A stretch of DNA of 64,000 nucleotides from Ktedonobacteraceae bacterium (GCA_035653615.1 DASRBN010000044.1:154170-218169), one strand, 5' to 3'; positions 27,637 through 36,634 are shown, counted from the stretch's first letter. Made by a program: numbers and translations. Notes: generated by a model from the letters alone, not told the origin.

Positions 27637-29616
27637 TTAAATTGGTTGCCACACCTGTACTGTATGGTCAACGCTGCCGGAGGCCAGCAACTTGCCATCG
27701 GGCGACCACGCGACGGCAGTAATGTAGCCGGTATGACCACGATAGCTGGACCTGGAATGGCGAGTGCCTGCATCCCAGATCTGCACCGTTTTGTCATTGC
27801 TACCGGAAGCAAGATACCTGCTGTCGGGCGACCAGCACACAGTATTGATCGCGGCAGTTGGGTTATGGTGAACAAAGTATTTTCGACCCGTCATCGAGTC
27901 CCAGACCTGCATCGTTCTATCGTAACTGGTCGAGGCAATGCGCCTGCCATCGGGCGACCACATCAGGGCATCGATACGTTGAGAATGCCCCTTGAAGGTG
28001 AACTGGCCGCGCGAAGAGAGCAGAAAATTGGTGAAAAAAGAATTTTTATCTTTGCTGGGACTCCAGACCTGCACAGTTTTATCTTCCCCACCAGACGCGA
28101 TGCGCTTGCCATCAGGCGCCCATCCTGCTGTATGCACGGAGCCGGTATGACCGCGATACACAAACACATTCGCTCCGCTGAGCGTGTCCCAGACCTGCAC
28201 CGTCTTATCCGCGCCCGCCGAGGCAATACGCTTGCCATCAGGCGACCAGCTTACTGCATTAACGGCCTGGGTATGGCCGCGATAGGTATAGACCGAGTTG
28301 CCGCTGAGCGCGTCCCAGACCTGCACCGTACCATCATCGCCGCCTGAAGCGATATACTTGCCGTCGGGCGACCACGATACCGCATGTACCCTGCTCCAGT
28401 GACCACGAAAGATGATCACACTGTTGCCATTGGCGGCATCCCAGATACGCACCGTCTTATCGTAGCTGGCCGATGCTATATGGGTACCCTTTGGAGACCA
28501 TGCGACGGATAGCACACGGCTGGAATGACCGGCGCAGATAAGGCGTGTATTGCTCTGCGCCTGTGGCAGCGCTGTTCGTTTAGGCGCCTTTGGTGCAGTG
28601 GGAACCTGCGCCTGTTGAGGAGGCTGGTAGCCAGCCGGTATGTTGGGAGCCAGGGGATGCGTTCTGCTTACCAGGTACTGTGTGGCGATGCTTTGCAGCT
28701 CCTGCTTGACGATGGCAATGTTGTCGGGCCTCTTATTGATATCTACCTCCAGCATACGCGTGATGAGCATTTCAAGCCGTCCCAATATAGGATGATGCTG
28801 CAATTGCAGGGGAGCGAAGTGAAATGGACTATCGGACGGATCATTGCCGGACAGCATCTGGTGAAGAGTGGCTCCCAGACCGTAGATGTCGGCGCGGGGC
28901 GTCGTCTGCGCTCTGCCATACTGTTCGGGGGCAGCGTAGCCGGAGGAGCCGAGCGCGGTCGTATCTTTGGCCTGCCCTGGTTTGAAGTGCCGGGCAATGC
29001 CGAAATCGATCAGGTAGATATGCCCATGCGGGGTGAGCATGATGTTCGCGGGTTTGAGATCGCGGAAGATGATGGGTGGTTGCCGCATATGCAAATATTC
29101 AAGCACGGTGCAGAGCTGGATACCGATCTCCAGTACTTTTTCGACCGGGAGCTTTTTCCCATTCGCCTTATTGAGATGCTCCTCCATCGTTTCGCCTTCG
29201 ATGAAGTCCATCACCAGGTACCAGCGTCCCATGTCGGTGAACTGTTCGTAGATACGTGGGAGATTAGGGTGCGTCAGGCCGGCCAGCAGCATGGCCTCGC
29301 GGTTGAAAGCGGCAGTAGCCTCGGCAAGTTCCTGGGCACTGAGATTATTCTGGCTCATCTCCTTAATGGCGACGAGCCGGTTACCGAACTGGAGATCAGC
29401 GGCTTTATAGACGGCTCCAAAGCCTCCCTTGCCGACCTGTTGCAGGATACGATAGCGCTGCTTGAGCAGATGGTTGGAGACAAGCAATCCCGTACCAGAC
29501 GAGACATACTTGCCGCCTTGCCTGCGTAGGGGTTGCCCGCACGCAAAGCAGAACGCCGCCTGCGAGCGATTAGCCGCCCCGCAAGCATCACAGAAAAATG
29601 GCGAAGAGAGAACCAT
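27637..29616 (-). CDS. zinc-ribbon Ser/Thr kinase with seven WD40 repeats
   Basis: 659 residues. A zinc ribbon at the N-terminus (Cys9, Cys12, Cys23, Cys26) is followed by a Hanks-type kinase (about 48-310): glycine loop GKGGFGAV, Lys in VAIKEM, catalytic loop FRDLKPANIM, DFG in LIDFGIA and APE in YAAPEQYGRAQ. A linker of about 50 residues leads to seven WD40 repeats (about 360-659) with WSPDGK and TVQVWD units, a closed beta-propeller. The kinase His of HRD is Phe. There is no membrane segment, so it is probably a cytoplasmic signalling scaffold; partners and targets are unknown. The promoter of the aspS leader starts immediately after its stop. Confidence 0.93.
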   Translation of the reverse strand: MVLSSPFFCDACGAANRSQAAFCFACGQPLRRQGGKYVSSGTGLLVSNHLLKQRYRILQQVGKGGFGAVYKAADLQFGNRLVAIKEMSQNNLSAQELAEATAAFNREAMLLAGLTHPNLPRIYEQFTDMGRWYLVMDFIEGETMEEHLNKANGKKLPVEKVLEIGIQLCTVLEYLHMRQPPIIFRDLKPANIMLTPHGHIYLIDFGIARHFKPGQAKDTTALGSSGYAAPEQYGRAQTTPRADIYGLGATLHQMLSGNDPSDSPFHFAPLQLQHHPILGRLEMLITRMLEVDINKRPDNIAIVKQELQSIATQYLVSRTHPLAPNIPAGYQPPQQAQVPTAPKAPKRTALPQAQSNTRLICAGHSSRVLSVAWSPKGTHIASASYDKTVRIWDAANGNSVIIFRGHWSRVHAVSWSPDGKYIASGGDDGTVQVWDALSGNSVYTYRGHTQAVNAVSWSPDGKRIASAGADKTVQVWDTLSGANVFVYRGHTGSVHTAGWAPDGKRIASGGEDKTVQVWSPSKDKNSFFTNFLLSSRGQFTFKGHSQRIDALMWSPDGRRIASTSYDRTMQVWDSMTGRKYFVHHNPTAAINTVCWSPDSRYLASGSNDKTVQIWDAGTRHSRSSYRGHTGYITAVAWSPDGKLLASGSVDHTVQVWQPI

Positions 29617-29778
29617 CTATGTCGCTTCCTGTCCATGCTATCCGGCAAAATCTGGATGTATCACACAGGCAGCATGGTAGCATCAGGTAGAACATATGTC
29701 AAGTTATATTCCGCTTATCACATAGTCCTATTTGCGCATCAAAATGTCCTGTAATGTCGTCTATTCCTTGTAGCATCA

Positions 29779-29787
29779 TGTTATAAT
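29779..29787 (+). promoter_or_regulatory. extended -10 promoter of the regulator-plsX operon
   Basis: TGT directly before TATAAT (29782-29787), with no clear -35 box. The start would be near 29794, giving a leader of about 60 bases to the ATG at 29854. Confidence 0.55.
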
Positions 29788-29853
29788 ACAGCTATGCGGG
29801 GTGGGAGTAGAAGGCGCATTTCTGGCTGTGAGCCGTTTATGAGAGGGTAGCCG

Positions 29854-30237
29854 ATGGCGAAAAAGATTCTGATCATGGATGACGACCCGACTATTGCTGA
29901 TCTGCTGCGAGAGGCGCTGGCGGACGAGGGTTATGAAACGTATATGACCACACAAAGTCTACGTTTCTACGACGCGGTACGCGAACACGAGCCGGACCTG
30001 ATCCTGCTCGACCTGATGATGCAGTACCTGGATGGGCGGGATGAACTGAAGTTGCTGGAATTTGGGTCATACCAGGTGCCGGTAATTGTGGTGACGGCCT
30101 ACCTGGATGCCGGGAACGAAGAGGAAGAGTTCCGCAAGGCCGGCGTGGTAGAGATTGTCTACAAGCCGTTTGACCTGGATAAGCTGGTAGACCTGGTGAA
30201 AAAGACCATCGGCGAACCGGAGGAGCAAAGCGCATGA
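29854..30237 (+). CDS. single-domain response regulator
   Basis: 127 residues, a receiver domain only: acidic pair in IMDDDPT, phosphoacceptor Asp in LILLDLMM, Thr in VVTAY and Lys in VYKPFD. It has no output domain, so it acts by protein contact or as a phosphate relay, as in CheY/Spo0F-type proteins. It overlaps plsX (ATGA), which ties its expression to lipid synthesis. No kinase of the histidine type is adjacent; the Ser/Thr kinase is divergent. Confidence 0.93.
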   Translation: MAKKILIMDDDPTIADLLREALADEGYETYMTTQSLRFYDAVREHEPDLILLDLMMQYLDGRDELKLLEFGSYQVPVIVVTAYLDAGNEEEEFRKAGVVEIVYKPFDLDKLVDLVKKTIGEPEEQSA

Positions 30238-31271
30238 GCGAAGGCGCGCGTGTAGCCCTGGATGCCATGGGCGGCGATTACGCGCCCGGTGAAATTGTTC
30301 TGGGAGCGGTGCAGGCGGCTCGCGAATATGGTTTGGGCGTCTACCTGGTTGGACGAGAAGAAGCTATTCGTGCGGAACTCGCCAAACACGACACTTCGGG
30401 CCTTGATCTGCCCATCATTGCTACCGATGAAGTCATTGAGATGGATGAGCATCCCGCTAATGCAGTACGTCGTAAAAAGAAGGCTTCGATAACGCTGGCG
30501 CTGCAACTGGTGAGCGAGGGCAAGGCGCTGGGCGCGGTCTCGGCAGGCAATAGTGGCGCGATGATGGCGGCATCCCTTTTCACGTTGGGTCGCATCGAGG
30601 GCGTAGATCGACCGGCGCTGGGCGGCATTTTCCCCACCAAAAGCGCTCCTTCTCTGGTCATCGATATCGGCGCAACCACCGACTGCAAGCCTGAATATCT
30701 ACTACAATTCGCGCTGATGGGTTCGATCTACATGGAGCGCATCTTTCACGTATCATCGCCTCGCGTGGCCCTGCTTGCCAACGGTGGGGAAGAGACGAAA
30801 GGCACCCAGATGGTGCAGGAGACGCACCAGTTGCTGAAGGCCAACGCTACCACCCTGGGCCTCAATTTTATTGGCAATGTGGAGGGACACGATATTCCAG
30901 CCGGTAACGCCGATGTGATCGTGTGCGATGGCTTTGTAGGCAATGTGGTCTTGAAGCTAAGCGAAGGATTAGCAGAGACCATGCTTGGGCTGCTGCGTGG
31001 AGAAATAACCAGAACATTGCCCAATAAGCTGGCCGGGGCAATTCTACAGCCGGGGTTGCGCCAGGTTTTCCGGCGGCTAGATTACGCCGAGTATGGTGGC
31101 GTGCCACTGCTAGGCGTGAATGGCTCGGCTATTATCTCACATGGTCGTTCAAAGGCGAAGGCAATCAAGAATGCGCTGCGTGTCGCGCGACAGACGGCGG
31201 AAACGAACGTGGCCGGCGCTATTGCCGATGGGTTAGCAAAGTTGCAAGATTCTTCGCTTCGCTCAGAATGA
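30234..31271 (+). CDS. plsX: phosphate acyltransferase PlsX
   Basis: 345 residues. It converts acyl-ACP to acyl-phosphate for PlsY in phospholipid synthesis, at the inner face of the membrane. Family motifs: VALDAMGGDYAP at the N-terminus, SAGNSGAMM, NGGEE and DGFVGNVVLK. The start overlaps the upstream regulator stop by ATGA. The last nine residues (LQDSSLRSE) and the stop are encoded by a REP-like element (31248-31273), so the C-terminus is repeat-derived. No fabD, fabG or acpP follows, unlike many genomes. Confidence 0.95.
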   Translation: MSEGARVALDAMGGDYAPGEIVLGAVQAAREYGLGVYLVGREEAIRAELAKHDTSGLDLPIIATDEVIEMDEHPANAVRRKKKASITLALQLVSEGKALGAVSAGNSGAMMAASLFTLGRIEGVDRPALGGIFPTKSAPSLVIDIGATTDCKPEYLLQFALMGSIYMERIFHVSSPRVALLANGGEETKGTQMVQETHQLLKANATTLGLNFIGNVEGHDIPAGNADVIVCDGFVGNVVLKLSEGLAETMLGLLRGEITRTLPNKLAGAILQPGLRQVFRRLDYAEYGGVPLLGVNGSAIISHGRSKAKAIKNALRVARQTAETNVAGAIADGLAKLQDSSLRSE

Positions 31272-31273
31272 CA
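31248..31273. repeat. REP-like element providing the plsX stop codon
   Basis: GATTCTTCGCTTCGCTCAGA followed by ATGACA. It overlaps the last codons of plsX and provides the TGA at 31269-31271. Confidence 0.8.
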
Positions 31274-31293
31274 TACCCTGAGAAAAAGACCTT

Positions 31294-31359
31294 ATCATGT
31301 GATGGGACAAAAACGCCACCGGGCTGGGGCCCGGTGGCGTTTTTGTCCCATCACATGAT
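31294..31359. terminator. bidirectional terminator, 30-base perfect arms
   Basis: Arms 31294-31323 and 31330-31359 are exact complements with a 6-base loop. Internal A and T runs flank a GCCACCGGG stem, so it can work in both directions for plsX and the convergent KGG-protein gene. Confidence 0.85.
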
Positions 31360-31362
31360 TAA

Positions 31363-31698
31363 TTATTCCGCCTTTTTGTGGCGTTTGGCGCTCCCTCCCA
31401 TCTTCCCGATACGACTGTAGAAATCAGGGGCCTGGCGCTCTTTAGTCGTTTTGCCACCCTTTTTACCCATCTCTGAGAAGTGGTCGGAGCCATACTTGGT
31501 CATATTGGCCGAACCACCTTTCTTCGCGATGGTGCGATAATACTCCGTGCCACGTTTTTCCTTGAGAGCGGTTCCCCCCTTTTTTCCGATACGTCGATAG
31601 TAGTCCTCGCCGTACTTATCGCGGACCGTGTTTCCCCCCCTGCGGCCCGCCTCCGTAGTTGAAATGGGGGTGGGTTTTGTTTCGCCTTCAGGCAACAT
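31363..31698 (-). CDS. KGG-repeat stress protein (GsiB/con-10 like)
   Basis: 111 residues, hydrophilic, with four tandem units of about 20 residues: GRRGGNTVRDKYGEDYYRRI, GKKGGTALKEKRGTEYYRTI, AKKGGSANMTKYGSDHFSEM and GKKGGKTTKERQAPDFYSRI, then a partial GKMGG. This is the KGG motif of glucose-starvation and desiccation proteins such as GsiB, thought to be intrinsically disordered protectants. Lys-rich tail. The ribosome site is AAAGGGG. It is transcribed alone towards the bidirectional terminator. Confidence 0.85.
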   Translation of the reverse strand: MLPEGETKPTPISTTEAGRRGGNTVRDKYGEDYYRRIGKKGGTALKEKRGTEYYRTIAKKGGSANMTKYGSDHFSEMGKKGGKTTKERQAPDFYSRIGKMGGSAKRHKKAE

Positions 31699-31935
31699 AG
31701 TGAACCCCTTTCCCCGGTTTCATGCCTCCTCTGGCTGATCCCCCGGCTGAAAAATAGAAGAATAGAAAAATGCACAGGCTGGCGCCTGCTTCCCCACATA
31801 CTGCTTGAGGTTGCCGCGAACGGCCTACATAGCCTCTCGCATTGGAGCAAGTATACTGAAAAGCTCAACGGGAGTCAATCTGAAGAGGCTTTTATGAATG
31901 TATTGTAATGAAAGGGCGCACCTTCGCGGTCGCCC

Positions 31936-33225
31936 TTATTCTCGTTGATCGAGGGTCAATTCGCCTGTGCGTACAATACGTGGCCGGTGCTGCTTTGTTT
32001 CTGAGAGTTTGTAGCCGGGGAATTTGCGCTGCATGCGCTGGCGCTGGCGGCGTTCTCTGGCCTCCTGAAATTCGTTGGAGAGGCGACGGTAGAGTTCTTC
32101 CCACTGAATCATTACCCGCGAACGATCATGCCTGGCAATGATCTCCAGGCTGGCGGCGCCCATATGCCTGCGTAGCGCCTCGTTTTCTAGCAGGGAATCA
32201 AGATAGCGCGCCATTTCGTCGCTATCGCCGGGCGAGAACAGGAAGCCGTTGACTTCATGATGCACCAGTTCCGGCAGCGCGTAAGCGTTGGCGGCAACCA
32301 CGGGCAGGCCACAGGCCATCGCCTCCATGGTGGTTAGACTCTGTAAATCGGCCTCCGATGGAATGGCAAACACGTCGGCCAGGCGGTAGAGCGCGGCAAG
32401 ATCACTAGCAGCGATATACCCCAGGAATGATACGCGGTCGCCGATGCTCAGGCTATCAACCTGAGCGCGCAAATCCGCTTCGGCAGGACCACTGCTGGCC
32501 AGCGCGATATGAGCATTTGACTGCATTTTCGCCGCCGCATCGATCAACACATCCAGGCGTTTTTCCTGGCTCAGGCGATTGACCGAGAGAATGATCGGGC
32601 GGTCTTGTGGTAAATGCAGGCGCTGACGTAGCCGCTCATCCCGCTCGCCCGGAGTGAATTTCTTCAGGTCGATGCCATTCGAGATCGCCTGGGCGGGAGC
32701 GCGCAGGCCATGCTCGTAGAGCAGATTGAGCGCGGTGAGAGTGGGAGCTGTGACATATTCGCAACGATTGCAAAAATGCACCAGGTACGAGTACGAGACA
32801 TTGTTGAAAGACTGTCCGAGTAACGAGTCTTTAGAGAGGGACCTGCTCATATTGATAGGCAGGTAGTGATTGGTGGCTATTACCGGCTTGCGCAGGCCGC
32901 CTGCCAGAATCTGGGCGATATTGCCCAGCACAACCGGCGAATGAATATGAATAATATCGGGATCGGCCCGCTTCAAAAGTTTGCGCATGGGCAGAAACGG
33001 CAAGAAGGCAATGCGCAGGTCCTCATAGGTAGGCCATTCAAATGAAGAGAAGCGATAGACATGCACCTTCTGCTCGATGCGATGGCTTCCCCGCGGACCA
33101 TAGCTGGGCGCAGCAACCCATACCTGGTGCCCGCGATTGGCGAGTTCGGTACTGAGCGCGTGTGTCACCACCGGAACTCCGCCGACCATGGGGGGATACT
33201 GATCAGTCACGATCACGATACGCAT
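31936..33225 (-). CDS. GT4-family glycosyltransferase
   Basis: 429 residues, GT-B fold. The N-terminal half starts MRIVIVTDQYPPMVGGVPVV, the glycine-rich acceptor loop, and has DIIHIHSP. The C-terminal half has ILSVNRLSQEKRLDVLI, FLGYI and PSEADLQSLTTMEAMACGLPVVA, the E-x7-E nucleotide-sugar site. It resembles diacylglycerol glucosyltransferases and PimB-like mannosyltransferases, so a glycolipid role is possible. The Arg-rich tail may bind the membrane. The ATG at 33225 starts the fold directly. A 40-base gap separates it from the upstream L25 gene, so the two may be co-transcribed. Confidence 0.9.
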   Translation of the reverse strand: MRIVIVTDQYPPMVGGVPVVTHALSTELANRGHQVWVAAPSYGPRGSHRIEQKVHVYRFSSFEWPTYEDLRIAFLPFLPMRKLLKRADPDIIHIHSPVVLGNIAQILAGGLRKPVIATNHYLPINMSRSLSKDSLLGQSFNNVSYSYLVHFCNRCEYVTAPTLTALNLLYEHGLRAPAQAISNGIDLKKFTPGERDERLRQRLHLPQDRPIILSVNRLSQEKRLDVLIDAAAKMQSNAHIALASSGPAEADLRAQVDSLSIGDRVSFLGYIAASDLAALYRLADVFAIPSEADLQSLTTMEAMACGLPVVAANAYALPELVHHEVNGFLFSPGDSDEMARYLDSLLENEALRRHMGAASLEIIARHDRSRVMIQWEELYRRLSNEFQEARERRQRQRMQRKFPGYKLSETKQHRPRIVRTGELTLDQRE

Positions 33226-33265
33226 GTCTATCGTCTGCTTCCAGTATGATTTGTACCGTTCGCCT

Positions 33266-33916
33266 TTACTCCTGCGAACCGGCCTGTTGTGCCTCCGGTG
33301 TGGCCGGAGCAGGCGCGGCTTCGGTAGTCTCGGCGGCCTCTTCAGCTACCTCAGCACGTGTAGCAGCGACCTTGGCAATGGCTTCTTTCGGGTCGGTGAG
33401 CAAGGTATAGTTCTCCGGCAGCTTGACATCCTCGGCATGGATCACACTGTCTATTTCGGTGAGTGGCGTCACATCGACTTCGATATACTCAACGAGGTCT
33501 TTGGCTTCGCACTCTACTTCAAGCGCGTCCAGCAGGTGCAGCAAAACGCCACCCTCGTTCTTGACCGCCGGTGCCTCGCCGACGAAATGGAGCGGAATTT
33601 TCGAAGAGATGCGCTCATTCAAATTGACGCGGAAGAAATCGATGTGCAGAATCTTGCCGCTACGCGGGTCGCGTTGCACGTGGCGAATCAAAGCGGTTTG
33701 AGTAGCGCCATCTCCAGGCTGGCGCAAGGCAATAATGCCGGTCGCGTGATGCCCGCGTACCAGCTGATCAAAAGCGATAGCATCTATTTGCACTGCCTGC
33801 GGCTCCTCCTGATGTCCAAAGATATTGGCCGGAATGATACCGGCTTTGCGCAGGCGTTTGGTCGCCTTGCCCATTACCTCGCGTGGACTGATGGCTAATT
33901 CGGTTTGTTCTGCCAT
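33266..33916 (-). CDS. rplY: 50S ribosomal protein L25, general stress protein Ctc form
   Basis: 216 residues. An N-terminal L25 domain that binds 5S rRNA (about 1-95; GKATKRLRKAGIIPANIFG, HVQRDPRSGKILHIDFFRV) and the TL5/Ctc C-terminal beta-domain (about 100-180; IPLHFVGEAPAVKNEGGVL, LEVECEAKDLVEYIEVDV). The Ala/Glu/Pro-rich tail is typical. Ribosome site AAAGGAT. Position before a glycosyltransferase gene has no obvious functional meaning. Confidence 0.95.
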   Translation of the reverse strand: MAEQTELAISPREVMGKATKRLRKAGIIPANIFGHQEEPQAVQIDAIAFDQLVRGHHATGIIALRQPGDGATQTALIRHVQRDPRSGKILHIDFFRVNLNERISSKIPLHFVGEAPAVKNEGGVLLHLLDALEVECEAKDLVEYIEVDVTPLTEIDSVIHAEDVKLPENYTLLTDPKEAIAKVAATRAEVAEEAAETTEAAPAPATPEAQQAGSQE

Positions 33917-34100
33917 TTTATGTTATCCTTTCTCGACTAAGTCCTTTGATAGTTCGTATGATGATCTATGATCACATACGTATCTGACCTTTTTTTGGGC
34001 GAAATATATTTTACGCCACTTCCCTGATTTTCAATTCGATATCGGGCTTTATTCTACCTCATTGCGCCCAATTTTGGAATAGCATTCGCCTGATCGCCTC

Positions 34101-34129
34101 TTGACAACTCGCAATAGGTAGGGTATCAT
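34101..34129 (+). promoter_or_regulatory. promoter of tRNA-Gln
   Basis: TTGACA (34101-34106), exactly 17 bases, TATCAT (34124-34129). The start near 34136 leaves about 16 bases to the tRNA. Confidence 0.8.
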
Positions 34130-34151
34130 ACACCTCACGAGCGAACAATAT

Positions 34152-34222
34152 TGGGGTGTCGTTCAATGGTAGGACTGCCGACTCTGGATCGGCCAATTGG
34201 GGTTCGAATCCCTGCACCCCAG
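34152..34222 (+). tRNA. tRNA-Gln (CUG)
   Basis: Cloverleaf readable by eye: acceptor TGGGGTG with CACCCCA, D arm GTTC/GGAC, anticodon stem GCCGA/TCGGC with loop CTCTGGA, so anticodon CTG, and a TTCGAAT T-loop. The discriminator is G. CCA is not encoded (CCC follows). Confidence 0.95.
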
Positions 34223-34248
34223 CCCAGGCAGCTTCAATCAAAATGCAC

Positions 34249-34290
34249 AAGAGCCAGGAACATTACGAGATAGTATCCCGGCTCTTTTTT
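34249..34290 (+). terminator. terminator after tRNA-Gln
   Basis: AGAGCCAGG pairs with CCCGGCTCT (one mismatch) and is followed by a run of T. Spacing of about 27 bases from the tRNA end fits a short tRNA transcript. Confidence 0.75.
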
Positions 34291-34427
34291 GGTTCCATAT
34301 TGAAATCATTTCCTCAACATATCCGTATTCCTATGAGATATAGTACAATATGTTCATGATACTGGCTTCGCATGACAAACTTGTAGGCGACCAACAACCT
34401 TGTTTTCGATCAGAAAGAAATGCAATC

Positions 34428-35657
34428 ATGCCTTTAGATAGCAACAGCCTCAATAAATTTCGTGTCAATGTCGCTCCCGAGGTCGCCTCGAAATGGGCGC
34501 AGAGACGAGATATACCGATCGCTATTCTGGCCTGGATTGGCCTTGGAATTGTCGTACTCTGGGCCCTGGGTTGGGTCGTCAGAACGCTGCTCGTCATCAC
34601 TGTCGCGATCCTGCTCGCGTTCGCGCTTGCTCCTGCCGTAAAGTTTTTGTCGCGCTTCATCCCGCGCATCATCGCCATTCTGATCGTCTACCTGGTAGTG
34701 CTGAGCGCGATCAGCCTCTTGCTGTACTTCGTCGCCAACACAGCGATAGACCAGATAGGAACACTGGCGAAATCGCTCACGGGCAAAGGCGGGACCAACC
34801 CTCTCACTCCTATCGTGGCTTTTGCTCATCGCTTCGGCATCACACAGGCGCAGATAAACCAGGTTGCCCAGCAGATAGCAAATCAAGCAGAAGGTTTTGT
34901 GGGCAGCGCGCTCCCCGTATTGACGGGCATCGCTAATTTTATCCTCGATGTGATTGTCGTGGCCGTACTCAGCATCTACCTGCTCATCGATGGCGAGCGT
35001 ACCGTGCGCTGGATACGCCGCAACGTACCGTTGATGCAGAGAGAACGCACCATCTTTCTCTTAGATACGTTCAACCGCGTCATCGGCGGCTATATTCGTG
35101 GCCAGGTCACGCTCTCCCTCTTGATCGGCCTGCTCGTTGGCATCGGCATGGCTATCCTGCATGTCCCCTACGCCGTCCTGCTCGGCGTGCTGGCTTTTGT
35201 GCTGGAGTTCATTCCGGTTTTAGGAACGCTGACGTCGGGAGCCATCTGCGTTCTCATCGCGCTCACGCAGGGATGGCTCATCGCCGTCCTGGTGCTGGCG
35301 TACTTCATTGTCGTCCACATCATCGAGGGTGATGTCGTTGGCCCTCGTATTGTTGGCAAGGCTGTTGGTCTCCATCCTGCCGTCGCTCTCGTCGCCCTGA
35401 TTGCCGGTGCCGAATTGTTCGGCATCTGGGGCGCGGTGCTTGCCTCACCAATCGCCGGCCTTTTACAGGCGCTCTTCATTGCCATCTACCAGAACTGGCG
35501 TGAAACGCATCCAGAACAGTTTCCCAACGCTCCCAAATCCGCCGTTGAGGAAGTTGCTACCAGGGCAGCTGATACCGTTGCCGGCATAGATCAGAAGGAT
35601 ACTGCCAAATCCACAATGGAAGAAGCTCCTCCCCAGCAGGAAGAAAAGGTAGGATAG
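34428..35657 (+). CDS. AI-2E family membrane transporter
   Basis: 409 residues from the ATG at 34428. Eight or so hydrophobic helices (about 30-345) in the PF01594 pattern: two early pairs, a soluble region with KSLTGKGGTNPLTPIVAFAH, then the GGYIRGQVTLSLLIGLLVGI and LEFIPVLGTL region and the VGPRIVGKAVGLHP motif. Family members include exporters of the AI-2 signal, cyclic peptides and Na+/H+ antiporters; the substrate cannot be told here. The acidic tail is disordered. An ATG at 34350 is in frame, but a TACAAT box at 34344-34349 argues for the later start. Confidence 0.88.
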   Translation: MPLDSNSLNKFRVNVAPEVASKWAQRRDIPIAILAWIGLGIVVLWALGWVVRTLLVITVAILLAFALAPAVKFLSRFIPRIIAILIVYLVVLSAISLLLYFVANTAIDQIGTLAKSLTGKGGTNPLTPIVAFAHRFGITQAQINQVAQQIANQAEGFVGSALPVLTGIANFILDVIVVAVLSIYLLIDGERTVRWIRRNVPLMQRERTIFLLDTFNRVIGGYIRGQVTLSLLIGLLVGIGMAILHVPYAVLLGVLAFVLEFIPVLGTLTSGAICVLIALTQGWLIAVLVLAYFIVVHIIEGDVVGPRIVGKAVGLHPAVALVALIAGAELFGIWGAVLASPIAGLLQALFIAIYQNWRETHPEQFPNAPKSAVEEVATRAADTVAGIDQKDTAKSTMEEAPPQQEEKVG

Positions 35658-35667
35658 TTCGCTCTTA

Positions 35668-35717
35668 GCAGAGAAAAAAGGAGCCTGGATAATCCTCCAG
35701 GCTCCTTTTTTCTCTGC
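35668..35717. terminator. terminator, 22-base perfect arms
   Basis: Arms 35668-35689 and 35696-35717 with a 6-base loop; the right arm includes a run of six T. It ends the AI-2E transporter transcript. Confidence 0.85.
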
Positions 35718-35838
35718 ATTCCTCATATTTTTTCGTTTTTCCTCACCATCAAAAACGTGAGTCTACCCACCTTATTTTCACGTACAATATATGTTATATA
35801 TTTGTATAAAGATTGCATAACATACCAGGAGCAGGGAA

Positions 35839-36621
35839 ATGCCAGGATTAATATGTGAAGCGGTACCGCTTATTGTGGATGAAATTAACAGCGAACCTGA
35901 AGATGTGACTGCTGAGCAACAACATCAAGAGAACTCAGACGAGTTCTCTATATATACGCAACGAGTAGGGCCCATCGTTGCAAATACGATTGTGCCATCC
36001 GAACAAGATGAGCAACAGCAGCTCGTTTCACGCGCCCTGGAAGGGGACAAAGAGGCTTTTGGCGAGATTGTTCACCAGTACAGCGCCTTGATGCTGCGTA
36101 CTGCCTCTATGATTGTAGGAGATCGAGATATCGCGGAAGATGCTGTGCAGGATGCTTTGATTCAGGCCTGGCAGCACCTGCCCAGCCTGCGCGAGGCAAG
36201 CGCGTTACGTCCCTGGCTCATACGTATCGTCGTCAACCAGTGCATCAGTTTTAAGCGCCGCCTGGCGCGCTCGACAGCATTCGTTCGCCAGGCGCTCTCC
36301 GAACAGGCAACCGATCTGGCAGCACAGATAGCCGATGACTACAAAGGCCGCCGGGAGCGCGATTGGGATATCGCGCGTGCCATCAAGAAACTGCCTATCA
36401 AGCAGCGAGCGGTCATCATCTTGCATTATTACCAGGGCATGACGCTGCTCGAAATGTCCGAAGCGTTGCAAACGTCGGAAAATACCCTCAAAAAGCGTAT
36501 CCAGGCCGCCCTCGCGAATTTAAGACGTATTTTAAGTGCAGCCGAAGTTGAGGATGGGAGCGAAGCGAAGAATCCTGGTCTACCCCGGCACAGATTCTTC
36601 GCTGCGCTCAGAATGACATGA
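35839..36621 (+). CDS. ECF-type RNA polymerase sigma factor
   Basis: 260 residues. After an acidic N-terminal extension of about 55 residues, sigma region 2 (about 66-135) has FGEIVHQYSALMLRTASMIV, DRDIAEDAVQDALIQAW and LRPWLIRIVVNQ. Region 4 (about 175-230) has LPIKQRAVIILHYYQGMTLL with SENTLKKRI as recognition helix. No anti-sigma gene is next to it. The final residues (from about GSEAKNPG to RFFAALRMT) and the stop come from a palindromic repeat at 36558-36618. Ribosome site AGGAGCAGGG. Confidence 0.9.
   Translation: MPGLICEAVPLIVDEINSEPEDVTAEQQHQENSDEFSIYTQRVGPIVANTIVPSEQDEQQQLVSRALEGDKEAFGEIVHQYSALMLRTASMIVGDRDIAEDAVQDALIQAWQHLPSLREASALRPWLIRIVVNQCISFKRRLARSTAFVRQALSEQATDLAAQIADDYKGRRERDWDIARAIKKLPIKQRAVIILHYYQGMTLLEMSEALQTSENTLKKRIQAALANLRRILSAAEVEDGSEAKNPGLPRHRFFAALRMT
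36558..36618. repeat. REP-like palindrome encoding the sigma-factor C-terminus
   Basis: Arms of 17 bases (36558-36574 and 36593-36609; GATTCTTCGCTGCGCTC against its near complement) with an 18-base loop, then AGAATGACAT. It is read through in the sigma-factor frame and precedes the TGA at 36619. Confidence 0.8.
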
Positions 36622-36634
36622 GAGGGGCCTTTTC

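Noticed and set aside
28525..29529. 334-residue rightward frame opposite the WD40 kinase
   Set aside because: Antisense shadow; the leftward strand carries full kinase and WD40 motifs.
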